Below are positions 36,301 to 49,649 of a stretch of DNA of 64,000 nt, piece after piece. The notes beneath the pieces are model-generated. The model was not told the DNA's origin. It worked only from the letters and a program-made list of their open reading frames with translations, and did not search any database. The stretch comes from Xestospongia muta. Its lineage: Eukaryota; Porifera; Demospongiae; Haplosclerida; Petrosiidae. A program made the translations under genes and the position numbers. The stretch lies in NCBI GenBank assembly GCA_963693285.1, contig OY848917.1, positions 32,189,245-32,253,244 on the forward strand, read 5' to 3'. The stretch's first letter is position 1. Every line of letters starts with the position of its first letter.

Positions 36301-38379
36301 TACTGTGATTATATAGAACACCATGTTCATTCCAAATTCTCTGAATCTTCAGTGCATGCTTTGTGATATATCTAAAATGGCTACCATGTCTACTGTTGTA
36401 AACCCAAGTTCCATCAAGTGATCAAGTTATCTATGCCACAGGTCCAAATCGTCCAATCTTAGTCTGTCCAGACAAGTTCTGCAATCATAATTTTGAGGCT
36501 CAAACTGGAAGTTGTATCCCATATAGGGCTCAGTAGATGTTATCAAAGTCAACAGATTCCAATTGGTATAGTGAAGGCATTGTATCATACCTTGGGCAAG
36601 TTGTCTCATACTACTCACATCATGCAATTGACAAGAATAGCTCTACAGTCCATTGCCCACCACATGATCATTGTTACATAAAGTAATAAAGTGAGATCAA
36701 TTTTGTTCATGATTTATTGTTATCTGAACAAACCAAATCTTTTAGATAAATCCAAAGCTGATATGTCCTTTTAAGGAAAGTATGAAACTGCCCTTGAATC
36801 CAATATATTGTGAATGAATGATTAGGAGAGAGAGAGAGAGCGAATTCAAAAATAAATGAAGTAGCTAGATCTATCTCAATGGAAAATAACAGCCTTGGTG
36901 TTTATCATACCCAGTAACTAGATTCCTATTAGAGCCTTTGCAGAATACCAGACATACATTGAGAAATGCCACACATCTCTTTAGTGTACCAGTGCCTACT
37001 AGGAGAAAATTGTGGTTTGAGCAAGTTGTTGATGTAGTCAATAAAAGTAGAATATGCAGACATTTAGACACAATTCAGTGTTGTTGAGGTGATCAATACA
37101 ACAACTACAATCCATCATGATAGTATAATATATTTACTGATAATAGAGTTGACATTTAAAATAGTACTAGAACTGAAACAATAATAACAATGTAGAACTC
37201 ATACAATAGTAAAATGTCAGAACAAGTTAGGACCATTGTGATTTGGAGTTAGTTCTAATGACAACACTATCATGACATTAAATATAATATTATTGTGTGA
37301 AAATACAAAGGGAAGAAATGAAATTACTTGTCCCACATTCTATAACTTCAAAAAACTATTAACTATAAGATTGATGTACATGTAATTACATGTAAAGTAT
37401 GTGTTTTTGGGTCAAGATGTTTATAAATAGAATTTTAATACAATAAGTACTTGTAATATACTTGTCTGTATTTGGAAGATCTTTAGGTTTGGGGTACGAG
37501 TATATTACCTCTCTTTATGTCTCTGAGTAATAATGCTTTGATCATTGTCTTGCCTCTTTGTATTGTGTTTGAAAGTGTCTATGAATTCACTTATTTAAAC
37601 ACACCATAAACCATTAATATGTAAATAGATACTTATAAAGTATCTCATATAATAGAGTACTATTCATGTTATGATATGTTATTATACAATATTATTGTAC
37701 TAGTTAGTAATAAGGTATTTGTATGTACTGTATTAATGGAGTATCATGAATTTATCCTTATAGTTCCTCTCTCTTTATAGACTGTTGATTCTAATAACTC
37801 CATCTATCTCAAGTAGTATTATTTGTTATTACAGTAGATATTCTATTAATAGAGAACTATAAAGTAATATGATGTCATTATACTTTATAATAACTATTAA
37901 TATTATATATTGTTGATTGATTTATTAAATGATATAACTTATAACATCTATATTATATAAGTACTATGAAAGGACATTTCAGACTTTATATTTGTCTGGA
38001 CAACCAATACTAAAAATCAATAAACAAAACCAAGCTATATATGCAATACAACAATCAATCCAAATATATCTAAGAAGTCCATAGCAACAGCCAATGAGTT
38101 AGCTGGAATAGAGTCCTTGACAGATCATAATTGCTTGAAGTGAGCAAGGTTGTTTCGAATAATGATCTATAACGTTGTGTGTGTCTGCTATGTCTGCTGA
38201 TAAGATCTCCGGTTAGAAGATCGAAATCTGAGTTGTTGTTTTAAATTTAGTGGCAAAATGGTGCAGGAATTTTGTGGTGAAACATCAAAGGCAAATCTTC
38301 TATTGACAACCTGGTTGATCTTCCTCCTCAAAATTTAATATGTACATCCAGTTTCAAATCATTGACATTAATATTCACT
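33355..38379. other. Gene-poor AT-rich region
   Basis: Apart from the 37-bp tandem repeat at 33831-34052 and a short (GA)n near 36826-36841, no supported gene was found. Minus-strand open stretches at 36427-36627 and 36871-37071 are short, with no recognisable motif or splice context. Confidence 0.5.
33831..34052. repeat. Six tandem copies of a 37-bp unit
   Basis: The unit begins TTAGATTGATTAATAGGTAC and ends GTTCCATC. Copies are contiguous, with small changes in the GGTACATG/GGTATGTG part. A partial diverged copy precedes at about 33803. There are no unique spacers, so it is a minisatellite. Confidence 0.9.
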
Positions 38380-38868
38380 CAGTGAAATTATGTTGTGTAA
38401 TGTAGTTCTTTTAAAGTGATCTCCTTTCTACCTTTTCCCCCACAATTAAATCATTAAACTCTTTCTCAGATTTTTCAACATAACTACAGTTAATAACTAG
38501 AGTCTCCATGCAGCTCTTTACCTCTTCTTGATGGCTTAACTTAACAGAGCCACAGCCACAATCTTAACATGAAGCTTTTCCAACTGATGATATATATCAG
38601 TATTAAAACCTGAGTACTCACAATCTTTTTTTCAACAGTTCATTCTTCATTAAAGATAGAACTTGTCTTGCTCGACTTCAATAGATAAAAAAGTCAACAC
38701 ACCACCTACATCTGTTCCTGAAGATTTTGAACAGATGTCAATTAAATTGTCAAAGGGTCTCTTTTTGGCCATTATTGGTAACGCATCTCTCCACATTGTG
38801 TGAGGCTTCATGCACATGTATATTCCCAATATACTACTGTGTTTACAGTGCTTAGTGGTATAGGTCAT
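38380..38868 (-). pseudogene. Possible decayed coding segment, unknown family
   Basis: Minus-strand readings in shifting frames look protein-like: MWRDALPIMAKKRPFDNLID and SIEVEQDKFYL (38868-38650), then KKDCEYSGFNTDIYHQLEKLH, then HQEEVKSCMETLVINCSYVE and KEFNDLIVGEK down to a stop near 38425. Charged, low-complexity-free stretches separated by frameshifts suggest an old gene or transposon ORF. I do not recognise the family, and chance is not excluded. Confidence 0.2.
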
Positions 38869-39406
38869 ATTTACTGTATTTATTTGTATACCATGTATAT
38901 TGTGTACTCTATATTAGCCAAACAGGTAACAGTTACCCCAATATCAACTATAGCTGTCATTTCTCAACTTATGAAATAATACTTCCAATAAACTTATGCA
39001 ATGTTGGCAGTCAGAGTTTCACCAGAATAGAAAGTGAAAAGACATATATATCTATCATATTAAATTGAACACTATAGTTTGATCAGGTTCACCTCATCAA
39101 ATAGTTTATTTTTCATACTTATTATTGAAGAAATTTGTTAAATATTCTTAATCTACTCCATTTCTAGTAATGAAGACAGGAAGTTGATATCTTAGTTACA
39201 GTGTAAAAGTTGAAAACCTAATCTATATAAAAGTAAGGTGATCTCTATGTGTAGTCTAAAGAAAAGTGACATTTAAAATCTAATAATTCAATTGTGTATG
39301 TAATAACATAATCAAACAAAATCATTCAAATATTACCTAAAACCTAAATCATAATTGGACCAAATCTACAATGTAAGTACAAGGTCACTAAGGAAACGAA
39401 TTTGTT

Positions 39407-40647
39407 TTATTTCACATAGATCTCATACTGAGCTACAGGACAATCTTCATCAGATGTTGCTTCACTAAGGCAGATCCTCATCTCTATGTCGTCTGTAGTG
39501 GAGTAACTGAATTTCTTTAAAAGCAAAGGTATACTGGCATTTTCACAACAGGCAGTTTCTATACTACCACATTGATGGCCATCCCACAGTGGATCATTAG
39601 TATAGAATTTACCTACAATAGGTTTGTTGTAGCTTTGCATTCCAGACTCACAATAATAGTCACTACCAACAAATGATGGTTGAGGTCTAGGATGCATACT
39701 ACCCAGGGACATAGACTATAAAGATAACTATCAGTTGTGCCAACTATAAAAGTCCAAATATGGTTACGAGGATTACCATGAGTAAAACTAATACCATCAA
39801 CATAATGTGTGTTAATATCATTGATGATGTTGTGGTGTGCTCCATTTGTCCAGCCAACTTGATATCCGATTACTTTACCACACACTTGAGAGTACTCAAT
39901 GCTCTCTGATGGAAATGTTATTCCTACACAGCTACCTCCACTACTAACTGGTCGACCACATGCTCGAACACCATTTTCACTATATAGTCTAAATTCATCA
40001 GGACATTTCTCGTTGCTATCTGTCATGTTAAGATAAGCCACTCTCATCCAACCTCCTGTGGAATTACACAACTTTTTCATATAACAGTACACTTGATGAG
40101 CAATGGTACAATTATCAGTTATGATATAATAGCCTGAAGGACAGTCTGGACATCTTCTCTTGACCTCCTCACATGAACGAGGAAGTACTAACGATGGAGG
40201 AGGACATTTCTTTGTAGTAGTGTTCTCATGAATATCTTGAAAATTATTAACATCTTCTTTAATGTCATCAACATTACCTTCTAATCTAACCATACTCTTA
40301 TTGAAATTACTAACAATCTCAAGTATCTTTAAAACGCCTTCATTGTACAATCTTGTCTCTAACCTGGATATTTTCTCAGAAAGTTCTTTGATCATTTTAT
40401 AACATTTAGTTGGTGAGTTAGACAGTAGTTGTTGTGATACAACAAGTTGTATGGGACTAGTTGGATTATTACCATCTTCACAAGGTGGACAGCTACTGAG
40501 AGAAGATTGAGTAAGGAGTTGATTAATAGCAGCAGTCAGGTTAGCTATGGCATCATTTGTACTACTACCTCCATCAGAATTGCTCAATGGATTACACATA
40601 CCAGTAGTAACTAGTATGACTACCAGAAAAGATAGAAGGGAAGTCAT
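39407..40647 (-). CDS. Secreted sponge-type extracellular protein with coiled coil and C-terminal lectin/fibrinogen-like module (one frameshift)
   Basis: Start ATG at 40647. Residues 1-19 are a signal peptide (MTSLLSFLVVILVTTGMC). A coiled-coil-like stretch follows (MIKELSEKISRLETRLYNEG to EDVNNF), then a Cys-rich domain: SCEEVKRRCPDC, GWMRVAYLNMTD, CPDEFRLYSENGVRACGRP, YSQVCGKVIGYQVG, YVDGISFTHGNPRNHIW, then SFVGSDYYCESG, DPLWDGHQCGS, and QYEIYVK at the end. I recall this domain order from an expanded extracellular family of demosponges. The frame breaks near 39703-39712: the part ending WTFIVGTTDSYLYS is one base out of phase with the part starting GSMHPRPQPS. No intron fits, so it is a 1-nt loss or a sequence error. 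Likely an adhesive or recognition protein; the function is inferred. Confidence 0.7.
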
Positions 40648-40707
40648 TGTAACTCTTGTACTGTTTCACTTCTGTTGCATTGTATGATAGACTGATATTG
40701 TCTACCT

Positions 40708-40722
40708 TATATATATATATAC
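40708..40722 (-). promoter_or_regulatory. TATA-like AT tract upstream of the secreted-protein gene
   Basis: An alternating (TA)n tract 60-75 bp upstream of the ATG on the minus strand. It could act as a TATA element, or be only a short microsatellite. Confidence 0.35.
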
Positions 40723-40952
40723 TCACTGAGATAGTGAGATAACTGAATTGTAAAGACTATCTAGTGTAGAACTTCCTTTCTTGACCACATCATAATACTG
40801 CTTCACCTCAATGACTACACTAACATTAACCAGGACTCTCCTTTCTGAGCATTTGTTGGGTAAAGTCAGACATCCTCTGTTAACCTTTCAAAGGTTGACA
40901 AATTCTTAACATTAACCATCACTCATTTATCTTAACTTTTCAAAGATAACAG

Positions 40953-41288
40953 GACTGCCCTGATTCTAAACCATGGTTATCTTTTCCAACCTTTAAAAGA
41001 CAAGTGTTACCTCAAGGGTACTACCCAATACCAAATTAGATCAGTGGTCTTGATTAACAGCTGCATGTCATAAACCTAGTCCTAGTGATAAACAACACCT
41101 GTGCTACATGGAACCTTCTTCATTTATCTCTTAAAAACTACCCTGACTTAAACTATGGTTATCTTTCCCACCCTTCTAAAGGCGAGTGCTACCTCAAGGG
41201 TACTACCCAATTTTAAATTAGATCAGCGGCCTTGATTAACAGCTGCATGTCACAGAGCTAGTGCTAGTCATAAACAACACCTGTGTTA
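40953..41288. repeat. Two ~150-bp direct repeats upstream of the secreted-protein gene
   Basis: 40953-41104 and 41137-41288 share CCTGA, ATGGTTATCTTT, CTCAAGGGTACTACCCAA, TTGATTAACAGCTGCATGTC and AAACAACACCTGTG. The offset is about 184 bp. A related shorter block is at about 43676-43860, upstream of the decayed gene copy. Confidence 0.75.
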
Positions 41289-41399
41289 ACAGCTAGCAGT
41301 TGAAGGACTACCTGAAACCTTCTTTGTTCACCTCATAAAAAACATCCATCTGGTCATTGACTACTTCAACATCAATTACAGACCTCTTTTCTCATAAAA

Positions 41400-42027
41400 T
41401 GACACTACATCAATGTTAACAAATCTAAGACACATATTTATTTGTATGAGAGCAAAACATTTTAATTATAGAAAGAGCCGGAACAAAAAAAAACTAATGT
41501 CAATATTAAGTAGACTCAAAGATATCGAAACTCAAAGAAACTAGTCATTGTAGCTCTAGTTCGTAAATGACACTCATATTGCTTGGTTTAAGACTTTACT
41601 TTATGTATAATATGTGTACATGGTATGAATAGTCTATGTCAATGTACTGAATAAGTTTGCTGACTGCTGAAATTGAACATACTCACATTACACATAAACA
41701 AGGTAGGTACACACAGTAAACGTGGAATATCCAATATTATATAGCATTTACAATTTACAGTATACACAGTAAATTTGGTACACTATATTGTGTATATCAT
41801 ATATACTGTGTATACTATGTATTCTGTGAATATTCTGGTTACCATGTATCCTGTATTATACATAGTATAGCCAGTATATCATGTATACACAGTATACATA
41901 AATTGTACTTAAAGTGTCATTTGTGTTTTCAATAATTAAGTTATGTGTGCAACAATATAATCAAACTGTATCATTCAAATACTACAAGAAAATTTTTAAC
42001 CAAAATCAAAGTTGTATGAAATTACAA
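41400..42027. other. Spacer between gene and decayed copy; TA-rich tract
   Basis: No gene seen. 41740-41900 is rich in short TATACAGTATAC-like palindromic words, probably degenerate microsatellite. Confidence 0.5.
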
Positions 42028-43640
42028 TTTATTTCACATAGATCTTATACAGGGCTATAGCTACAACACAATGTTCATCACAAAGACAGATCCTTATTTC
42101 AATGTAGTCGTTAATGGAGTAAATAGTCTTATGAAACCAAGGTATACTCAGCACATTGACAACAGGCACTTTCTATACCACCACATTAATGGCCATCCCA
42201 CAGTGGATCATTAGCATACAATATACCTACTACTCATTAGTTTGGACTTCCAGACTCACAGTAATATCACTACCAACAAATGCAGGGCCTAAATTATTCC
42301 CCAAAAACTAGTAGCTTGCTTAATTACGTGCAAAGTGCAACAATTATTATGTTGTAATAACTTCATTTGACTCATAATAACTCAGCATTTGTGTGTGTTT
42401 TGCTTGTTGCTTTAAAAATTAAAAGTTAGGGAGTAAGTCCATTTTTTGTGTTGGAATTACATCAATATTTACTTTATTTTCCAAGAACGCTTGTCAAAGA
42501 ATATTAACTTTTAGCAGTATACATTTATGAAATCAATCAATCAATCACTTTGATGAAACCTCATAACCTCAGATGGTTTTGGGTAGTACCCTTAAAAGAA
42601 ACAAGGGTTTTTTTCTTATGAATAGTCACTCCTACACCTGTTCAATTACAAATAAAACAATGAAGCTAGTAACCCAAACCAAGAAAGTAACTAGCCAAAG
42701 AACAGAAACTACTAGCTTTCTAGTTTCTACTAGCCCTAATATTAAGTCCTAAACAAATGATGTTGGAGTTTCAAGTTGTTTACTATGACACAAGCAGCCA
42801 CTATGAAAATGACTATCAGTTGTGCTACAAAGAAAATTTTAAATAAGGTTATGAGGACTACCATTAGTAAAACTGATACAGTCACTTTAATAAGAGTTAA
42901 TAATTATTACAGCTTGCAATGCGTAGTGATTCATCTGGGTGGCCAACTTGATAACTTTACCACACACTTGAGAGTACTCAATGTTACCTGATAGAAATGT
43001 TATTCCTACATAGTAACCTCCCCTACTAGCTGGATGACCACATGCTTGAATATCATTTTTACTATACTGTCTAAGTTCATCAGGACATTTTCTCTTTGAT
43101 ATCCGTCATACTAAGATAAGCCCACTACATCCAATCTCATCAAGAATTCCACAAGTGCTCCAAATGACAAACATGGTCATGACTATCGTATATAATGTAA
43201 TAGTCAGAAAACTCGGTTGGCCATTTACCTTTAATCTCTTCACATGAGTGAATTAAAAGAGAAGAAGGATCTTCCTCTTTATCCAGTAGCTAACTGTTAT
43301 ATTATGTACAGTTCTTTTGAATTAATCTATTTGACTTGCTCTTTGTTATCTGCTTGAACTGGCTCTCAATGATAATTTTTAACTTTTTTTAGCTAGATAC
43401 TTTATCTATGACACAAGTATCAGGAGTACTAACCATTAGTAGGTGTCGAGTCAATACCAGCTGCAGTAGATCAGTCACATTATCACGAGAGTCTTATATT
43501 TGACAGCTATAGTAAAGAGTTGATTAATAGCAGCAGTCAGTTCTATAGTTATGGGTGTCACCTGTATTACTACCACCTTCAGAATGGCTCAATGGATTAG
43601 ACATACCAGTAACAGCTAATATGATTTTAATAATTTAAAT
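42028..43640 (-). pseudogene. Decayed tandem copy of the secreted sponge-type gene
   Basis: Minus-strand similarity to 39407-40647 runs end to end: the YEIYVK-like end near 42028-42060, the DPLWDGH region near 42190-42210, the CGK and SESIEYS region near 42955-43000, the RPV/ACG region near 43020-43050, and the signal-peptide-adjacent part near 43590-43620. It has many stops and indels and is split by a 469-bp hAT-like insertion at 42283-42751. The gene family therefore expanded by tandem duplication here, and this copy died. Confidence 0.7.
42283..42751. mobile_element. hAT-like MITE with 8-bp target duplication
   Basis: AACAAATG occurs at 42275-42282 and 42752-42759, exactly flanking the insertion. 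The intact gene has this word once at the same point. The ends CAGGGCCTAA and (inverse) TAGGACTTAA are imperfect inverted repeats of hAT type. No transposase inside. Confidence 0.7.
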
Positions 43641-43860
43641 ATAATAATTTTCTTTTTTAACCTCCAAAATATGCTTCACTTCAATGGTTATACTAGCATT
43701 AACCAGGACACCTCTTTTTTAGCATTTTTTGGGTAAAACCAATGGAACAGACATCCTCCCTTCATCTCTTCAGAGATTGAAGAGTTCCCAACATTACTCA
43801 TCACTCTTTTATCTTAACCATTTAAAGATAATGGGTCTATCATGATTTTAAATTATGATT

Positions 43861-44269
43861 CTCTTTGTTAGTTGTGATCAATGATGTACAAGGGCTATTA
43901 TCACCCTCTGCAATAGAATCTTTTGGAATAGATCTTAAAAACGAAACTGTCTCTTGTCTTAGTATCAGTGATATGGTTGATGACAAAATGTTTGTTTCCT
44001 CGTTATATACTCTATCCACTTTGAATTTGATGATGGTTTCAAGGAACTTCAACAACCTAAAATGTCATGAACCTACCTACATTGGATGTGCCCTCATAGT
44101 TTATATTTTAGCAAGTTCTGTTCAAGGATTTGTTCTTCTTTCAGTTACTTCCTTGTTGTTTTGTCATGTTTTTGCTATAAAAGATATTTTCTACTGTTTT
44201 GTAAGCTATTGTACTGAGGTAAGTGAACACTTGTGTAAGTGTTCATTTATAATATGCAGTTGTCCATGA
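43861..44269. other. Overlapping open frames on both strands, not assigned
   Basis: A 71-codon minus frame (44055-43840) and a 134-codon plus frame (43865-44269) overlap. The minus reading (KFLETIIKFKVDRVYNEETN) looks slightly more protein-like; the plus reading turns hydrophobic. No family is recognised and splice context is unclear, so neither is called as a gene. Confidence 0.25.
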
Positions 44270-47200
44270 TACCACCTAATGGTGGAATGTGATAAATGGC
44301 ATTCATCTTATATGGGATTTCTATTTTACTGCCTTCCTGAACTACTAGTACTCTGGCTTTACAGATTATTTTAAGAAGAGTTGCAAGATATATCGAATGG
44401 TACAAACCATTCCTCTCTTGCTTTTTCCTATAGGCTGAGATATAACACTGATCAGGTGTCAAACTCAAATGAGACAGAGTTTACTTTTATGATATGATGA
44501 TGATTATATGAAGCAGTGAACAAATGTTCATTTCTTATATATAGGTGTCTTTTTACTATCAGTTCAACACTACAAATGAAGTTATGAGTCTCATCATGGC
44601 AACAATAGTATTTGCTCCACATAGTATGTACACTCTTTGTCAAATGATATATCAGTTACTGAGCTTTTATCCACTCAATACATCCACTTTGATGTTATAC
44701 TAAATGTTTATAAGTAACAAAACAGATGAGATATGTGCTTGATATTAGTAAGCAGCCTTTCTAATTCTTGCAAATACCAATTTGAAAAAGCTAAGATTGT
44801 GGTAAAATTTTATCCGTAGTCATCATGTTTAGCTTTGTGTTGAATTAAGTTTTAAAAGACTAGATATTATAGATGTAATAGAATTAGCTACTTTTTTCTA
44901 AAGTTTTAGCATTGGAGCTATCCAAGCTCCATTTCAGAAAATTTGGTTTTACTAATGTTAAATTATAACGTTATCATTCACTTTACGTTTTCTCAATAGT
45001 GGATTGTGAGATGTATGTGTATGTATTTCTGTACTGTTAGATCCATGAGTATTCCCTTGTACAGAATACTCGGTTATACTCGGTTATACTCGTACTTGTA
45101 CTTGTTTGCATCTAAACAATCTATGCAGATCTTGTACTTGGATTTCTTCTCAAAGTTTCTCAAACCAGACCCAATCTCTATGATCCTTATAACTAAATAA
45201 TTGATGGGGAAGAGTCTGGGGAATTACAATTAAGCAGCTTATTCTGCAATAATAATACCAGGACTAAAAATATGATTATGTAATATAATACTTGAAGTGG
45301 CACTATGGAACTGAATAATTTAAAGCAATTGAAGAGATAGCTAAAAGCACTGGTTACTATCTAAAGAAGAGGAAGTTACTATTAATATTTTAAAGACATT
45401 GACTCTGTATCTTGAGATAACTACTTTATAACTCTAATGAAACATCATAAATTATTACAATAAATATGACATTTACAGTGAAGTACTTACTTCATGACAT
45501 GTTGGAATTTGACTGCAGAACTAATCGTTCTCTTACAATTCCCCAGTCCCTTTTCCTGTCTGTCATTCAATCATAGAGGGTTTGGTCTGGTTTGTGGATT
45601 AGCTTTCCTATACACATATTAAGCTATTCAAGGACTTGTCTTCTAACCACTTATATAAATTAGATGTGTTAAATGATACTTATATTTAAAAAAGGCTTTA
45701 CTTTAAGTCAATACTGTTATGATATGGCATTTTGAATGGTTTTAGCACTATATGCTGGAACTAAAATTTGTTAAATTGAGTGAATCAAAAAAGTGGTCAA
45801 TCATTTAATAAAAATTGATGTTTCTTTATGCTTTTGACTCAAGAAGAGAACTATACTTCTTGCAAATGTTTCACTGAGAACCTGTATATTGTGTGAACAT
45901 ATCTCATTTAGGAATATTACTTCATCTGATCAGCCAACTTTCATTTTATAGAGAAATACAATAGCATAGCAACCACATATACACAAACATTCATTCAAGA
46001 TTTATTTGTGCCTTAGGTATCATGTTCATATTTACAGTCATGTATATCATAGTTCAGAGGTAATTATGTATTGTATAAATCCACCAATGAGGGAATTTAT
46101 AAAAGAAATCATACTAAAACTCTATTACTAACAGTAACTGAGCTATACAGTAAAAGCTTACATTTACTAGTTATTGTCTTTCTAACTTACTAGCACAAAT
46201 AGAAATTATAATATAAAGGAGGATTGTAAGTTATTCCACCCACTAAATTTTGACACATCAATATGTTTTATTATTCTTACACTAGATACTACAACCAACT
46301 ACACTCTCTTACTAAATGTAATAGAACATAGACAAACCTCTTATATTAATGTTATTATGGATTTTTAGTACAATACTACTGACTGAGTAGTAGGAACAAA
46401 AAGTGAATAATTTTAAAGTTATCATTACTAGATATATCATGTAGTGACATATACATGTACTTACATGGACTTATTACATTATCCTTCTAGTTAAACCAGT
46501 CTAACTGTCTGATTATTAGAAACAACTCACTACTAGTCATAAATAGTTACAGAGACAATAATACAATGAAAGAGAGACTATATCATGATTACATGGAGAG
46601 GAGTCATTACTAGATACATCACTATATCTACCAGTTAATAGTTCACAAGGTAAGATATGCATATATAACATTGTGAATATATATGTACAGTACATGTATA
46701 TGTATCTGTGTATGTATATGTGATATGTATATGCATATGTGATATCACTATTATATTAAGGGGCTTAATTTTATTATGGATACTCTAGTATTCATGCATG
46801 TTTATGTCCAGAGTGTACTCAAGTACTCTTTTCAATCATAAATTAAGACAGTTGAATTTATTGTCTCAGTATGCACAGCCTTATAGGTGTGTTAAGCACA
46901 CCTCTTCTGGAAAGAGTTAGTATCACACTTTAACAGAGTGTAAAACACATCAAACTGTATAATAGTAGCATTTGTAAAACACACACAACAATAAAACAAG
47001 TAAAAATGAGTAAGTGAACAATCAATTTCTTTAATCTTGAGTTCATCAGTTAAGGTTATTGAGAAGATGTCTCACAGTAGGTGATAGTTTGTTACTTATT
47101 GGATTATCCAAAAAGAAAGTCTCAAGAATTGAATAGAGATTTTTGTATCCTTTTGGATAGCATATGTTAATTATAGATGAAGTATGCTGCCAGTAATGTT

Positions 47201-49330
47201 AGTGGAGGACATTGCTTCACTTCTATGACTATTTAACTGGCATATAGTGAGTTGAGTTGTTGTTTGTCTTTTTATACACTAAGTCCTTGGCATGTTCATA
47301 GTCTGTTAGTGTATGCACATATTTAGATAACCTATACTTTATTATGGGTTCCAACTTGAAGGGTTGTTACATGTTGGATTGCTGAATGTTACAGCTAAAA
47401 TAGATTGGTTGTTATAACCAACTCCTAGACACTTAGCTTTTATACAAATTTACAAAATACATTAAAAATATATTACAAATAATAGTGCATCTTCGTAACA
47501 TAGGAATTAGTTACTCCAGATTCATGTCACTCATTATTATGTAGTGGTGAATACACTACCTAGCCTGATCTACAATGTACATACAGACATAACGAGTTCC
47601 TCAGATAATTAGTTCATTAGTTGTCTAGACTAATGTCTCCAATTGTTTACATTTAAGCATCCTTAACTTGGATTCTAATAAATTTCAATCCATGTTTCTT
47701 AGTAAGTACTTGTACATAGCAAGTTTTAGTGTGTTCACGATTATGCATACACATACATCTCTATCTATGTTTTTTTCAAAACTTAATAAATGTACTCAAC
47801 AACTTGCTAATGTACAATACTATAAATCATACTCATGTATGAAACTCACATAACAAATTATATGCTAAAGTGACATATCACTTTTATCACTGTAGTAATA
47901 ATAAAGGCTGTTTTAATTAACACATCGACTTATTTTTATTTCACGAAACAACTTCTCAGAATAGTCATGTATATGGTATGTAGGACTGTCTTCTTATAAA
48001 GTCCATAATGACAGCCCTCATACATAGGGCCAGCATCCATGAAATTTCTTGTCTCAAATTAATAGTCACATAATTTATGAATAGCCCTGATAATTAACTC
48101 TACGACTCGCTGTAGTCACAAAGACTACTTTTGGATTCTAGTTGGCTTTATAAATATTGAATTAGATTATGTTTGGCTTTGTGGCACCATAGAAAGGATT
48201 TCCATCAAAATATGCTAGAGGTTTTTACAGGTCAGGTGGGTGATAGGAGAATATGCACGATAATATTTTGTCAACCACAGTTCATGTAGGTGGATAAAAA
48301 CAGATAAACAGGTAATCTAAACAATAATATACTACAGTTCAGATGACTTAAAAAGTATTCTAAAGTTGGTCAATCAATGTTGTGAATTCAATAAGTTAAA
48401 ATCTTTGAACTAATATCAATAATAGATGACAAATTCATGATCAGGATATGAAACTAGTTTTGTACCTCCACCTGACAAGTTCTATGACTAAGAAAAAATA
48501 TGCATAGTGTTAGAAAGATCTTTAGATGTCACATGCTCCGAATACTTTTAAAGATATTTCATTTCCTAGCTAATAAATAAATATTCCTACCTCATAATAA
48601 ATACGTCCACATACCCTTCTGAATGCTACCTTTATGTTTGTTCAAGAATGTTTCTGACCATTCAAGAATTATACTGATGAAAATGAATTCTACTTTCAAT
48701 ATCTTTGTTATATTATTAAATGGACAGGCTGTTACATTTAATATGTCAACTCACTGTATCAATATCTCTCGCTTATTTGGACTTATCAACTTCTTAATCT
48801 ATTATTTAAACATTATTGACAGCATTGGTCCCAATATTGGAGTGACGGAAAAAGTTTACAGACACGTAATGACTGTTTCAATTCCCTGGTAAATTCATAG
48901 TGTGGAAGTTTGGAATTCGACTTGGGTTTTCTTTACCTATCACAAATATCTGCTGATTATTTTGTGAGTTTGCAGTGACTTGTGATAGTTTTATATGATG
49001 TTAAATTGGACTGCAAAAACATTAAAAAAACAATGTGTTTAAAGGGACTGAAAGAAAAGGTCAACTTAGAGCTTAGAAAAATAAAGAAAACTCTATCATA
49101 AAAGATAGTATATAAGAAAGTAATAGTTAAATAGTTTACTAGATTATTTCCTAGGTAAATTGATAGTATAAAAATAAGAAGTTATTTTTAATTGAAATAT
49201 AGTCTTTAAATAAGTAATTATAATCAGACAGTTTAGACAAGGTAACAATTTGTTCACACCTATTACCACGTACAAATCATGCAAACAATAAATATGCACA
49301 AATAAATAATAATAATAATAACAATTATAA
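44270..49330. other. Gene-poor AT-rich region, possible small inverted-repeat element
   Basis: No supported gene. At 45209-45560 the ends share imperfect inverted similarity around CTGGGGAATT/AATTCCCCAG, so a small MITE is possible. 46670-46745 is a TATATGTA-type low-complexity tract. The 89-codon open frame at 48623-48892 has no recognisable motif. Confidence 0.4.
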
Positions 49331-49336
49331 TATTAA

Positions 49337-49590
49337 TATATGTATTAGGTCATGACATGTAAGAAAAGGAGAGGTAATTGAAATGGTGAAGATTTACAGA
49401 AAGCAATTGAGGATGTAACAGATGGCAAGTTATCAACCAGAGTAGCATTAGCTAAATACAATGTATCCAGAAGCACAATACATGACCATATAATTCTAAA
49501 GATCAAAAAAATCTAACCAGGTCCCTCACCAGTATTAACTGAAACTGAAAATCACAAAACTGCTACAAAAAAAGGAAAGATGGTAGCCGT
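49337..49590 (+). pseudogene. Pogo/Tigger-type transposase N-terminal fragment (psq helix-turn-helix)
   Basis: The reading shows DLQKAIEDVTDGKLSTR, VALAKYNVSRSTIHDH and, after a stop, PGPSPVLTETE. That is the Pipsqueak-type helix-turn-helix that begins pogo-family transposases and CENP-B-like proteins. Stops at 49390 and 49515 and the lack of a DDE core show it is a fragment. Confidence 0.65.
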
Positions 49591-49649
49591 TCACAGTCTT
49601 AGGATCTTGTTATTTCTTGGCATTATGTTAGTGTCTATACAAGTTATAA

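Noticed and set aside
36427..37071. Two short minus-strand frames
   Set aside because: No start context, family motif or splice partner; likely chance.
48623..48892. 89-codon + strand frame
   Set aside because: Composition follows the AT-rich background and no motif is seen.
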